NCBI RefSeq assembly: GCF_000253295.1
Contig: NC_015717.1
Location: 4,154,001-4,218,000 of the forward strand
DNA: 64,000 nucleotides
DNA from: Hyphomicrobium sp. MC1
GTDB lineage: Bacteria; Pseudomonadota; Alphaproteobacteria; Rhizobiales; Hyphomicrobiaceae
Direction: 5' to 3'
How positions within the stretch are numbered: position 1 is the stretch's first letter; each line of letters opens with the position of its first letter. The notes beneath the pieces were generated by a model. It was not told the DNA's origin. It made no database searches and worked only from the letters and a program-made list of their open reading frames with translations. The position numbers and the translations under genes are program-made. This document shows positions 1 to 8,128 of the stretch, piece after piece.

Positions 1-1257
1 TACGTCCAGGAGTTCGGTACCGGTCTGAAACACTTTCGAGTTTGCAGTGTAGTTGCGTTGCGCCTGGACCATCGTCGTCAGCTCGGAAGCAAGATCGACG
101 GTGCTGCTTTCCAATGCGCCAGAGATGATTTTGCCACGACCGCTCTCGTTAGCGGTGCCGAGCTGCAAATCTCCGGACTCCTTGTTCGTGGCGTAGACGT
201 TCCCGGAGATCGCCGTGAGATTGTCTGGGCTCGCGACGGTCGCCAATGGAATCTTGAATGCGTCAACGCGTGAACCGTCCTTGTAGACTGCCGTCACGAT
301 GCCTTCGTCGCTGATCTCAAGACGGTCAACAGCAGACGGAGGACTGCCATTTGCGCTCGGTGCTTCGGCGCCGGTCTGGGGCGAATAGCTCGCCGCCAGC
401 TGTGTCATCTTGCTGATGTCGAGCGAGAATGTTGAGCCATTGGGGATGTTGAAGCTCAGCGCTTGCGGGCTCGTCGAGGTCAATGCGCCAGTCGTGCCGT
501 CGAACGTCACGTTCGTCGTCGTCAACTGCGATCCCGCAGCGTAGGGGAAGCCACCGTTGGTCGCGCCGGCCGCGTTGTATACGGTTATCTGCCAGGTGTT
601 ATCGGCCGTTTTCGCGGAATAGACGTCGAGCGTCACTTGATGGCCGAGGTTATCGTAAGTGACGATCGAGGTCTTGCCGGCATATTCCGCCGTCGCGGCG
701 TTCGCAGCCGGGAGGTTGGCCGCGGCAGTAATGTCCGCGTCAGCAGGGAGGTTTACGCCGAACTTGCCGCTTGTCGAAGGCGTTGCCTTCAGGCCAAGGC
801 TGCTCGTGCTCACGACCTGAAGGCCGGCGGCACTGTTTACGACGGAACTCGAGCTGCCGTCCAAAAGGTTGTAGCCGAGCAGCTTGAACCCTGCAGCGTT
901 CACCAGATCGCCATTGGAGTCCGGAACGAAATTGCCTGCACGCGTCAGGAAGGGCGTTCCAGAATCGCTTTCGACCATAAAGAACCCGTTGCCGCTGACC
1001 GCGAGGTCGGTCGGCGACTTCGTGTAGGTGAAGTCTCCCTGCTGGGAGACCGCCCGGCGAGCGATGGTCGAAACGGAACCCGGCACATACTCGGCGACGC
1101 TGCCTTCCGCGATGAGCGTTGCAAATTCCGTTGATGCGCCTTTGTAACCAGTGGTGTTGATATTTGCGATGTTGTCCGCAACCGTACCCATACGGTCAGA
1201 CTGGACAGACATGCCCGAGACGCTGGTAGTCATTACTCCGTAAAGACCCATCGACAT
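1..1257 (-). CDS. flgE: Flagellar hook protein FlgE (3' end cut by window edge)
   Basis: FlgE polymerises outside the cell into the hook that joins rod and filament. About 419 codons are visible. The N-terminus has the rod/hook family signature (DNIANINTTGYKG), and the last visible residues (VQAQRNYTANSKVFQTGTE) are the conserved C-terminal helix, so only a few codons should lie outside the window. The start at 1257 is chosen because a GAGGAGA Shine-Dalgarno lies just upstream; a second in-frame ATG is at 1251. The start lies inside the 3' end of ftcR, which overlaps it by 62 nt in another frame. An ftcR/rem-flgE neighbourhood is known from Sinorhizobium and Brucella. Confidence 0.95.
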   Translation of the reverse strand, partial: MSMGLYGVMTTSVSGMSVQSDRMGTVADNIANINTTGYKGASTEFATLIAEGSVAEYVPGSVSTIARRAVSQQGDFTYTKSPTDLAVSGNGFFMVESDSGTPFLTRAGNFVPDSNGDLVNAAGFKLLGYNLLDGSSSSVVNSAAGLQVVSTSSLGLKATPSTSGKFGVNLPADADITAAANLPAANAATAEYAGKTSIVTYDNLGHQVTLDVYSAKTADNTWQITVYNAAGATNGGFPYAAGSQLTTTNVTFDGTTGALTSTSPQALSFNIPNGSTFSLDISKMTQLAASYSPQTGAEAPSANGSPPSAVDRLEISDEGIVTAVYKDGSRVDAFKIPLATVASPDNLTAISGNVYATNKESGDLQLGTANESGRGKIISGALESSTVDLASELTTMVQAQRNYTANSKVFQTGTELLDV

Positions 1258-2026
1258 TCTCCTCGTCGCGAATGATGCTCGGCGCAATTGAAGCATCTGG
1301 GCCTTGCGTGAGACTGGTTTGCGCTGCTTCCGCGGGCTGTGCAGCATCATCGCTGGCAAGGTCTTTCAAGCGGTAGCCGAGGAAACGCTGGGAATCGATC
1401 GGATCGTGACCGAGTCTCTGCTTCAGCCGCTTGCGCAGGCGGCTGATGTGGCTTTCGATGACGTTCTCATGAATTTCGTCATTGAAGATGCCGTACACGC
1501 GATTGAAGATCTGGGTCTTCGTAATGCGGGTGTTGCGGCTCAGCACGAGACACTCGAGGATCCGCCGCTCACGACGCGGCAGGGGCAGCACTTCTCCGTT
1601 CACGATCGGATCGCGACCGTCGAAGAAAATCCGGATGCCACCAACATCGACACATTCGTCGACGATCTGCATCCGGCGACGAATGGCGCCGCTGCGCGCC
1701 AAGACTTCGCGGACGTGAAAGGGCTTCGCGAGGACATCATCAAACCCGAGCGAGAAAAGCTCGAGCGTTTCACTCAGCGCCCGCGCTTCGATCAGCCCCA
1801 TGAGCGGCGCGCGGCTGCGTGCTCTGATCCTTGCGGATATCTGGCGCCGGTTTGTCACCGCACCAATCAAAAAGCCCTCGATAACCGCGATATCGGCATC
1901 ATTGATGAGTTCGAACCACTCCGAGAACTCGTTTGGATCAACTGAAGTTGCCGCTACTCCTTCGCGTTCAAAGCACGCGACGTATCCCCCCGCGACCGTC
2001 AAACGGTCGTCAAGCACAACGAACAT
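1196..2026 (-). CDS. ftcR: FtcR/Rem-type flagellar transcriptional regulator
   Basis: This is an OmpR-like regulator with an N-terminal receiver-like domain (about residues 1-115) and a C-terminal winged helix (about 125-222, with RRERRILECLV and ESHISRLRKRL). Its family, FtcR in Brucella and Rem in Sinorhizobium, activates flagellar genes. Residue 50, where the phospho-acceptor Asp is expected, is Glu (AVIEGF), so activity probably does not depend on phosphorylation. The start at 2026 gives the usual MFVVLDD N-terminus and follows a G-rich ribosome site; an in-frame extension upstream does not look like the family. The protein is about 50 residues longer than the family because a polar tail runs on into flgE. 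Confidence 0.88.
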   Translation of the reverse strand: MFVVLDDRLTVAGGYVACFEREGVAATSVDPNEFSEWFELINDADIAVIEGFLIGAVTNRRQISARIRARSRAPLMGLIEARALSETLELFSLGFDDVLAKPFHVREVLARSGAIRRRMQIVDECVDVGGIRIFFDGRDPIVNGEVLPLPRRERRILECLVLSRNTRITKTQIFNRVYGIFNDEIHENVIESHISRLRKRLKQRLGHDPIDSQRFLGYRLKDLASDDAAQPAEAAQTSLTQGPDASIAPSIIRDEENVDGSLRSNDYQRLGHVCPV

Positions 2027-2404
2027 GATGCCCCCCAAGCCCCGCAAATCATTGGCACAGAAGGAAATACAGTGATTCACGTGACTTATTAACAATTATT
2101 TCATTATTGCGTGGGTCGGAAATGCCACGCCAAATCATAAGTCCGCGCTTGCCCTTTGCATCTGCATCTGTTCTTCGAGCAATCACAGCGATTGAGGCTG
2201 CGAAGGCGGAAGATGGGACGCGCTCGCCTTTTTGCCGATCGTTGGAAAATCGATAAATTTGAATTTATTTCCAAACGATTGCGTAAACCAAAGACTTCTT
2301 AATTCGGACGTTTCTCCGGAATAGAAAGATCCGCTTGCGAATTAATGGCTATATGCTGCGTGTTTGCGCGTCCTGATGCGCGGATTTGAAGTTTGGGTGC
2401 GTAA
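2027..2404. other. Intergenic region between ftcR and the PilZ gene
   Basis: This 378-nt gap separates two divergent genes. It is AT-rich in places and must contain the promoters of ftcR (leftward) and of the PilZ gene (rightward). The only clear structure is the imperfect inverted repeat at 2238-2279, listed separately. I see no coding frame with convincing composition and no tRNA or small-RNA signature. Confidence 0.6.
2238..2279. repeat. AT-rich imperfect inverted repeat
   Basis: The left arm at 2238-2259 and the right arm at 2262-2279 pair at 17 positions: 7 central bp (ATAAATT/AATTTAT), then 6 and 4 bp beyond a 5-nt and a 1-nt bulge. Only two bases separate the arms, which suits a dimeric protein site better than an RNA hairpin. 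It lies between the divergent ftcR and PilZ genes, so an operator is plausible. Nothing shows which protein would bind. Confidence 0.5.
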
Positions 2405-2821
2405 ATGAGTAAGACCACGTTTGAAAAGTTCATGAGCAGCTTTCAGACCGAGGTCCTGATTCCGGAAAGCATCGAGGCCGACGACAAGCGGCGCGACGGC
2501 ATCCGGCGCATAGCTCGCCAGCACGTCGCTTTAAACTTTCGCGGCATGCGGCTCATCTGCGACCTCGTCGACTTATCGGAATCCGGAGCAAAAATTAGCG
2601 TCGGGGACGGAATCGTCCCGAACGTCGGTGACAGAATCGCGCTAACGCTCTTCGATGGCACAATGCTCGATGGCACAGTGACATGGCTACGCGACAAACA
2701 TCTGGGCGTAGAGTTTCTCTATCCGGTTCCCAACGTCGATGAACGACTCGACTTTGAAGATCTCGGTCGGGAATTTTTCGGCAGAGCCGTAACGCTGCAA
2801 AAGTCGACGCGACGGCCGTGA
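2405..2821 (+). CDS. PilZ-domain protein (putative c-di-GMP receptor)
   Basis: This 138-residue soluble protein carries one PilZ domain. The two cyclic-di-GMP motifs are present: an Arg-rich RRIAR stretch near residue 36 and DLSESG near residue 59, followed by the beta-barrel segments (LDGTVTWLRDKHLGVEF). Such proteins often link c-di-GMP levels to flagellar motor or surface behaviour, and the position inside a flagellar region fits that, but no partner can be named. It is the first of three plus-strand genes that interrupt the minus-strand flagellar run. The Shine-Dalgarno is weak. Confidence 0.85.
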   Translation: MSKTTFEKFMSSFQTEVLIPESIEADDKRRDGIRRIARQHVALNFRGMRLICDLVDLSESGAKISVGDGIVPNVGDRIALTLFDGTMLDGTVTWLRDKHLGVEFLYPVPNVDERLDFEDLGREFFGRAVTLQKSTRRP

Positions 2822-2907
2822 TCGGCGGGACGTGACCCGTCAGCGTACTGCAAGCTGCGTTTCGTAACGTTCCGCGATCCGGCATTTCGCTTCGAACCGC
2901 GGTCCGA

Positions 2908-3345
2908 ATGACATCACGGGAATCCATTCCGTCCGATTTTGAATCGATCATTGACAGCTTGTTCGGTCATGACGATCGGCCCGCCGGTGTATCACGCCCC
3001 AATCGCCTTTCCATCGACGGTTTAGAGGCGGCGTGGGCCTTGGCGGCTGCTTCTCGCGGTGGCGTGGGAAATTCTCAAGTCCCTCCGAAACATCCCTATG
3101 CCTTCGATGAGCAAAGCAGCATCAGCGCAGATCCGTTGCTCGATCCGAATAAAATCTTAATTGAACTTGGACTCGACGCAAATTTTTCCGAAGCTGACAT
3201 CGCGACACTGCGGCGAGAATTTGCACTTAGAAATCATCCGGATCGTGTGCAGTCCGATCTCAGGGAGCTTGCGACACAGCGCATGATGATCGCCAATGAT
3301 CTCATGGATCGCTACGTTGCGCGGTTGAAAAAGAGTGAACACTGA
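2908..3345 (+). CDS. Small J-domain-like protein
   Basis: The protein has 145 residues. The first 75 or so are polar and unremarkable. The last 65 resemble a J-domain: a helix I-like segment (KILIELGLDANFSEADIATL), helix II ending in the diagnostic HPD (LRNHPDRV), and helix III (MMIANDLMDRYVARL). J-domains stimulate the ATPase of Hsp70 chaperones. There is no G/F region, zinc finger or C-terminal substrate domain, so this is not DnaJ itself. It follows the PilZ gene by 86 nt on the same strand. Which client it serves is unknown. Confidence 0.7.
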   Translation: MTSRESIPSDFESIIDSLFGHDDRPAGVSRPNRLSIDGLEAAWALAAASRGGVGNSQVPPKHPYAFDEQSSISADPLLDPNKILIELGLDANFSEADIATLRREFALRNHPDRVQSDLRELATQRMMIANDLMDRYVARLKKSEH

Positions 3346-3448
3346 GCCTCGCGAACTTATCTAAAATGCGAGATTGTTCTTTCGCGATGTTCCCACGAAT
3401 GTCGGGTAATGTCTCATCGCAGCCGGCCCTCGACCGGCAGAGAATGCG

Positions 3449-3706
3449 ATGGGGTTAAAGATGGACGACGTGAGCGCCGACCTTAAGATGTTGCAGTTGC
3501 GTATGGCCGGCATGGGTGCACAACTCGACGGGAATTGGTCAAAAGTTCTCGAAGCGCAACGCCATCTCGATCGCGACACCGACGAATGCGCCTACTGGCA
3601 TGCCGGCTATCATCAGGCGCTTGCGGACGTCATCAGTCTGCTATCGACGAGTCAGGCTAACGACGACATTTCGGACACGTCCAATCTGTTCCGCGCGGTC
3701 GGCTAG
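3449..3706 (+). CDS. Small protein of unknown function
   Basis: This is an 85-residue soluble, mostly helical protein with no signal peptide or membrane segment. I do not recognise a family. Notable are a Met-rich first half (KMLQLRMAGMGAQL) and an aromatic/His patch (CAYWHAGYHQAL). An alternative ATG at 3461 (start MDDVSADL) follows a GGGG stretch and may be the true start. The last 50 nt overlap the convergent GIY-YIG-like gene. It sits downstream of the J-domain gene on the same strand and may be cotranscribed with it. Confidence 0.55.
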   Translation: MGLKMDDVSADLKMLQLRMAGMGAQLDGNWSKVLEAQRHLDRDTDECAYWHAGYHQALADVISLLSTSQANDDISDTSNLFRAVG

Positions 3707-4013
3707 GGTGCAGGATGTTTCCGTTCGGCATGAACTTGTGAAATATCTCGCATTCTTTTTCGAAGGCCTGACGTTCATCCGCGAAATGGCGGAACTTGAA
3801 TTGCGTCGCGGTTCCGATATGGGCTTTCAATTTTGATTTGAGGTCCTCGCCGGCGCTTCCGACGTATGTAATCGCGAAGCGCCCAAGATGATCGACGAAG
3901 CCAAGCGCATACGTACCCGGACAACGATCGACCAGCTCTTCCTCGATGGCATCAGACGCGAGTTGAAATGGACCACGTAGCCCAGCTCCTGCCAATTCCT
4001 GCTGCTGCATCAT
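3657..4013 (-). CDS. GIY-YIG-like domain protein
   Basis: The protein has 118 residues. The central part (TYALGFVDHLGRFAITYVGS, then LKSKLKAHIG) matches the beta-hairpin and first helix of the GIY-YIG fold. It is followed by FKFRHFADERQAFEKECEIF and a C-terminal HPSRPRGTDWTCPKCRR with one CPKC pair. Short GIY-YIG-like proteins of this kind are common hypotheticals, and nuclease activity is not shown. The gene starts 10 nt after the fliK stop codon on the same strand, with AGGA as a possible ribosome site, so it may be the last gene of the fliF-fliK operon. Its 3' end overlaps the convergent unknown gene by 50 nt. Confidence 0.6.
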   Translation of the reverse strand: MMQQQELAGAGLRGPFQLASDAIEEELVDRCPGTYALGFVDHLGRFAITYVGSAGEDLKSKLKAHIGTATQFKFRHFADERQAFEKECEIFHKFMPNGNILHPSRPRGTDWTCPKCRR

Positions 4014-4023
4014 TTAACGAGTC

Positions 4024-5559
4024 CTAGATATAGACTGCGTTGCCGGACCTGACGCCGGCAACTTCAGCCGACGCCGGCTGCTGAGTGGATTCTCTGGGGC
4101 GACGTTGGGCCTGATCGGACGGCGATCCATCACGTCTTTGCATCTCGCCATCTTGCCGGCCCATGAAGCCCGAACGCGATGGATCTCCATCACGAGACGG
4201 GGAACCGTTCGTCTGCCAACCGTTCGAACTCATGGTGCTACTGGCGGAAGTATCCGTAATCTTCATACTTGAGATGTCATAGCCTGCATCTTTCAAGCCG
4301 CGTTCGAGATTCGGCCGATCGTCGTTGAGAAGCTTGGCTGTCGACGCCTTCGATGCTTCGGCTTCGATCGACAATGAATTCGAACTGAGACTCAGACGGA
4401 GCCTGACCGAACCAAGATCCGCCGGCGACAACGTTAGATCGAGCGTGCGCAGAACGGGCGCTGTGGTTGCCCGCGTCGGCACGTCGACGGATGATGTTGC
4501 TGCGCTGGCGTCGGTCGCAGTCGATGCCAAGCTCGTGATTACGCCGTCGCGAACCTGATTGCTGACGTTAGCCGCGATGGCGTTGGACGTTTTGCTGGTT
4601 GCAAAAATCTGGTCGAGGGACGACGCAGCATCCGGCTTTTCCGTCTTCTTGGCCGCCTCTGAAGCTATTTCCGTATGCGACTGAGATTGCGTATCGCTCT
4701 TGTTTCCGCTGTCGTTGTTAAGCGATGCATTCGCATTCTGATCGGTATTTGCCGCTGCGATTGTCGGCTGCGCTACGGACTGCGGCGCGTCGCCCGATAA
4801 TTTGACGTCCGGCTTCTGTTCCTTTGCCGTGGTGACCGAAGCAACTGTCTGAGCCAGAACGGCGGCCGCGGATGGCGCAGCCTTATCCGTATTCATAGCC
4901 GAGAGCTGCGACGCGACGCTCGTCATGGCGTCGGAATTGAAGTTCCAATGCGTCTCCCGTCGATTGATCGCAACCGGCACAAGCTCGTTTGTATCTTGCG
5001 GAATGGCGTCGTGGTCGACGGTGACATTAACAGTCCCATCGTCGGCTTTTAGGTCGCCGGAATTTGCGAAGATTCTGTTTTTTGCATCCATGAGAGCGAG
5101 AATGCTTCTCTGCTGCATCAAGGCTGCTGACCGGACCGGAGCCTGAGACGTATCGGCGTTGGTTGTCAAGGAAACGGTATTCGTCGCTGGCGTTTGATTC
5201 GGCGTCAGCTGCGCCGACGTGAGATCCGGAGATGTTCCTGCTCCGTTGGTTGATTTCGAGACCGCCTCTTTCGCTTGATCCTGGCCGACGCTGTCGAAAG
5301 CATCCTCGAACGAGCTATCGTCGTCATCCGATTTGCCCTTGCCATGCTTTCGCTGCGACGTCTTTCGCGTCTTATCGACATGCGTCGCAGCAGCATCGAC
5401 ATCATCGCGCGGCGCGCTCTGGGTCGCGCCTTCCGACTTGGGATCGTTCTCATCCGTCTGCTTGAGGTGACCGCGATATCCGTTCGATGCTTTTCCCGAT
5501 ACGGATTGCAGGAGAGCTTCGGCTCCGCCAGATGCGGCGCTTCCAACTGCTGCCGTCAT
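4024..5559 (-). CDS. fliK: Flagellar hook-length control protein FliK
   Basis: FliK measures hook length and switches the flagellar export gate from hook to filament substrates. The protein has 511 residues. Residues 1-360 are Ala/Ser/Thr/Asp-rich and low in complexity, as usual for the ruler part. Residues about 365-436 form the conserved C-terminal domain (LDLTLSPADLGSVRLRLSL). After this comes an unusually charged tail of about 70 residues rich in Arg, Asp, Ser and Gln. It overlaps motC by 4 bp (ATGA), placing it in the fliF-fliH-motB-motC-fliK operon. Confidence 0.9.
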   Translation of the reverse strand: MTAAVGSAASGGAEALLQSVSGKASNGYRGHLKQTDENDPKSEGATQSAPRDDVDAAATHVDKTRKTSQRKHGKGKSDDDDSSFEDAFDSVGQDQAKEAVSKSTNGAGTSPDLTSAQLTPNQTPATNTVSLTTNADTSQAPVRSAALMQQRSILALMDAKNRIFANSGDLKADDGTVNVTVDHDAIPQDTNELVPVAINRRETHWNFNSDAMTSVASQLSAMNTDKAAPSAAAVLAQTVASVTTAKEQKPDVKLSGDAPQSVAQPTIAAANTDQNANASLNNDSGNKSDTQSQSHTEIASEAAKKTEKPDAASSLDQIFATSKTSNAIAANVSNQVRDGVITSLASTATDASAATSSVDVPTRATTAPVLRTLDLTLSPADLGSVRLRLSLSSNSLSIEAEASKASTAKLLNDDRPNLERGLKDAGYDISSMKITDTSASSTMSSNGWQTNGSPSRDGDPSRSGFMGRQDGEMQRRDGSPSDQAQRRPRESTQQPASAEVAGVRSGNAVYI

Positions 5560-6833
5560 TTCCCACTCCTAGTAATCATTGAATCTGCTTCTTTTAAAAT
5601 CTCGTCGGCTTTATTCAGCGCCGTCATTGCATTCTTTTCACCCGGAGCCTGCGCCACGGCTTGCGGAGCGGTCTTTCTGACAGCAGTCGGCGCGACGCCT
5701 GTTCCGGTTACTGTTTTGGCGATAAATCCCGCCACTTCCCGGATCTCAGCGTCGTCCTCCGACAGCCGATCGACAGTGATCTGATCCAGCGCCTTCATAG
5801 CATTTACCGCATCGTTCGAAGGCGCTTCGGCTGCGGCCATGTAGAGGCGCGCACGTTCCTTATTCTCTGGTGATGCATTCGGTGTTGCGAGAACTTTAGC
5901 AGCAGCGGCCTTCGCAAGCTTTAGCCGTCCCTGTAGCAAACCCTCTCCGGCAAGATCGATGAACAGCTCGGACGCTGGCTGCATGTCGTCGTCATCGAAG
6001 GTGGCGGCGAGGCGATCGATGCTTTCCTGATTATCGAATTCCCCATGCTTGGCGGCTGCTTCCGCAAATTCTCGAAAGAGCTTCCAGGCATAAATCGACT
6101 TGCCGAATTCCTGCACATAGCTTGTCGTCAGCATCAGCGCTCGGCTCGTGTCGCCAGCATCGAGTAATACAGGAATTTCGCGCCGCGCCGACGCCTCGTC
6201 GATCGCGGTATGGGGACACGCCAGACGCGCATCATCGAGCAGGCGGATCGCGGTTGCGTGATCATCCTCAAGATAGAGTGACGCCTTGGCCAGCGCGAAA
6301 GGCCCAACAAGGCTGACGTCGAGCGAACGGGGATCGATATCTTCGAACAGCTCACGCGCCTTTTTAGGCTGACCCTCGGCAAAGCTCATGATGCCCGCGG
6401 CCAAATTCTGATCGGCGACGCTCAAAGAATTCTGCTTGACCAGTGGTTGCAAGACGCGCGCGTCACCGCCACTCAGAACATAGAGCAGGCTCGTACGGAC
6501 GTTGACGTAATCGTCCCATGCCTCCGGGCTGAAACTTTTCACTTCGCGCGCGATGTCGATCAGCAGACGCTGTTGCTCCGCAAGCGCTGCACGATCGCCG
6601 CGAATGATCTTGTCCTGAACCGCGCCCAATTCTTCCAGAAGACGCAGTGTATGGCGGCGCACCTGAGCTTTTTCGCTCGCATCCTCTGAATAGATCGGAA
6701 CGCCGTGCTCGGCCGCGACAACCTCGTCGTTTTCGCCGAAAATAAATGCGGGCTTGAAATACGCCAACGAGCCCGCGGCGAGGCCCGCGAGCACAACGAA
6801 CGACGCTGCAGCAATCAGCGCGATCCGCTTCAT
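5556..6833 (-). CDS. motC: Periplasmic flagellar motor protein MotC
   Basis: MotC is found in alphaproteobacteria such as Sinorhizobium. It works in the periplasm with MotB to open or stabilise the stator. The 425-residue protein begins with a signal or anchor sequence (ALIAAASFVVLAGLAAGSLA) followed by an all-helical, repeat-like body (RGDRAALAEQQRLLIDIARE and similar) and an Ala/Pro-rich region near the C-terminus. It overlaps motB upstream and fliK downstream by 4 bp each. The match is to the family pattern and the motB-motC-fliK order. Confidence 0.88.
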   Translation of the reverse strand: MKRIALIAAASFVVLAGLAAGSLAYFKPAFIFGENDEVVAAEHGVPIYSEDASEKAQVRRHTLRLLEELGAVQDKIIRGDRAALAEQQRLLIDIAREVKSFSPEAWDDYVNVRTSLLYVLSGGDARVLQPLVKQNSLSVADQNLAAGIMSFAEGQPKKARELFEDIDPRSLDVSLVGPFALAKASLYLEDDHATAIRLLDDARLACPHTAIDEASARREIPVLLDAGDTSRALMLTTSYVQEFGKSIYAWKLFREFAEAAAKHGEFDNQESIDRLAATFDDDDMQPASELFIDLAGEGLLQGRLKLAKAAAAKVLATPNASPENKERARLYMAAAEAPSNDAVNAMKALDQITVDRLSEDDAEIREVAGFIAKTVTGTGVAPTAVRKTAPQAVAQAPGEKNAMTALNKADEILKEADSMITRSGK

Positions 6834-8128
6834 TTCTTATCCTCTTTAATGAGGATATCGATGCGGCGGTTGGCGGCCGCGAGAGTGTCGTCGGGCACTT
6901 TCGGATCGCGGTCCGCACGACCTTCGATGGCGACGACGCGAGATTCGTCGACGCCGCCACGCAGAAGCATGTAATAGGCCATTTGAGCGCGAGCAGCGGA
7001 AAGGCGCCAGTTGTCATAGACCCGGCTCTTGTATGGACGCGAATCCGTATGGCCGCGAAGGACGATATCGCCCTTCTTGCTGCTCAAGACACGACCGATT
7101 TGCTCCATGACAAGGACGAGTTCTGAGCGCGGCTTCGCCGAACCGACCTCAAACATGCCGAAATTGGCATCGTCCGTCAGACTGATGAGTAATCCTTCGG
7201 GCGTCGCTTTCACGTCGATCATCGGCAGTTCGCGTGAAATGTCCGCGACGGCTTTGCCGATCTGGTCCCGCAGGTCTTTTGCGTCCTGATCTTTGTCGTG
7301 ATCCTTGTCGTGCGTCTTATCTTCTTTCTTTGCCTGATCCAAAGTTGCAGGGGTTTGCTTTGTGATGGTGTCCTGCTGCTTCGGCTTATCGCCGACATCA
7401 TCCATTGATGCTCGCGCGGAGAGCTGCTGCTTTGGGTCCTGCGTAACCGGTTTTACGTTTTCTGCGGGCAGGGCGCGCGCCACGTTGGAGGGGTGCTCCG
7501 GCACGATCGGCGCTGCTTGGGGCGCAGGCTTCAACCTGACATCTGACTTTCCGGCCTTGCGATTGATGCGATCGAACGGATCGTCAATATTGCCGTCTGA
7601 TGGGCTGGCTGCCGTCGTAGACTGACTTGCGCGTGCCTCGTCAGCGAGTTTTTCAAGCAAGTTACCAGGATTGTCGAAGAGCGCCATCTCGCGAAGCTCT
7701 TCTGAGCTCTTGCCCCCCGATCCGACACTCGATTCGTGCGAGGCGTCGTCTTTGGCGTCACCGCTGTTTTCTTTGCTGTCGCGATCGGCCTGCCGTTTCG
7801 AGGCGTCATCGACGACCTGCTTTTCGAATCCGCGCTTACTTTTCTCGTCAGAGTGTTTCGACTGCGTCTCGACGAGATCTTCAATGCCTTTCGGCGCCGC
7901 GTAACGATCGGTCAAACGCATCGGATTGAAGTAGGCGGCGACCTGCACGATGGTTTTTTTGTCGGCAGCATTGATCAGCCACATGACGAGAAAAAACGCC
8001 ATCATGGCCGTCATAAAATCGGCATATGCGATCTTCCAGACGCCACCGTGATGCGGTTCTTCCGTATTGCGCCGGCGACGGACAATGACGAGAGGTTGCG
8101 ATGATACGTCTTCGCGGCCGTCGCTCAT
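6830..8128 (-). CDS. motB: Flagellar motor stator protein MotB
   Basis: MotB and MotA form the proton-driven stator, and MotB anchors it to peptidoglycan. The N-terminal transmembrane helix (about residues 33-54) contains the proton-carrying Asp37 in the YADFMTAMM motif. The C-terminal OmpA-like domain (about 310-430) has the peptidoglycan-binding pattern RGHTDSRPY. Between them is a long, very polar Lys/Asp-rich linker, which makes the protein longer (432 residues) than enterobacterial MotB, as is common in Rhizobiales. The motA gene lies separately at 22,167. Genes on both sides overlap by 4 bp. Confidence 0.95.
   Translation of the reverse strand: MSDGREDVSSQPLVIVRRRRNTEEPHHGGVWKIAYADFMTAMMAFFLVMWLINAADKKTIVQVAAYFNPMRLTDRYAAPKGIEDLVETQSKHSDEKSKRGFEKQVVDDASKRQADRDSKENSGDAKDDASHESSVGSGGKSSEELREMALFDNPGNLLEKLADEARASQSTTAASPSDGNIDDPFDRINRKAGKSDVRLKPAPQAAPIVPEHPSNVARALPAENVKPVTQDPKQQLSARASMDDVGDKPKQQDTITKQTPATLDQAKKEDKTHDKDHDKDQDAKDLRDQIGKAVADISRELPMIDVKATPEGLLISLTDDANFGMFEVGSAKPRSELVLVMEQIGRVLSSKKGDIVLRGHTDSRPYKSRVYDNWRLSAARAQMAYYMLLRGGVDESRVVAIEGRADRDPKVPDDTLAAANRRIDILIKEDKK

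Noticed and set aside
463..1134. Plus-strand open frame of 223 codons
   Set aside because: It lies antisense to flgE, has an Arg-rich composition typical of shadow frames, and no recognisable domain.
1304..1945. Plus-strand open frame of 213 codons
   Set aside because: It is antisense to the well-supported ftcR gene, and its translation shows no family motif.
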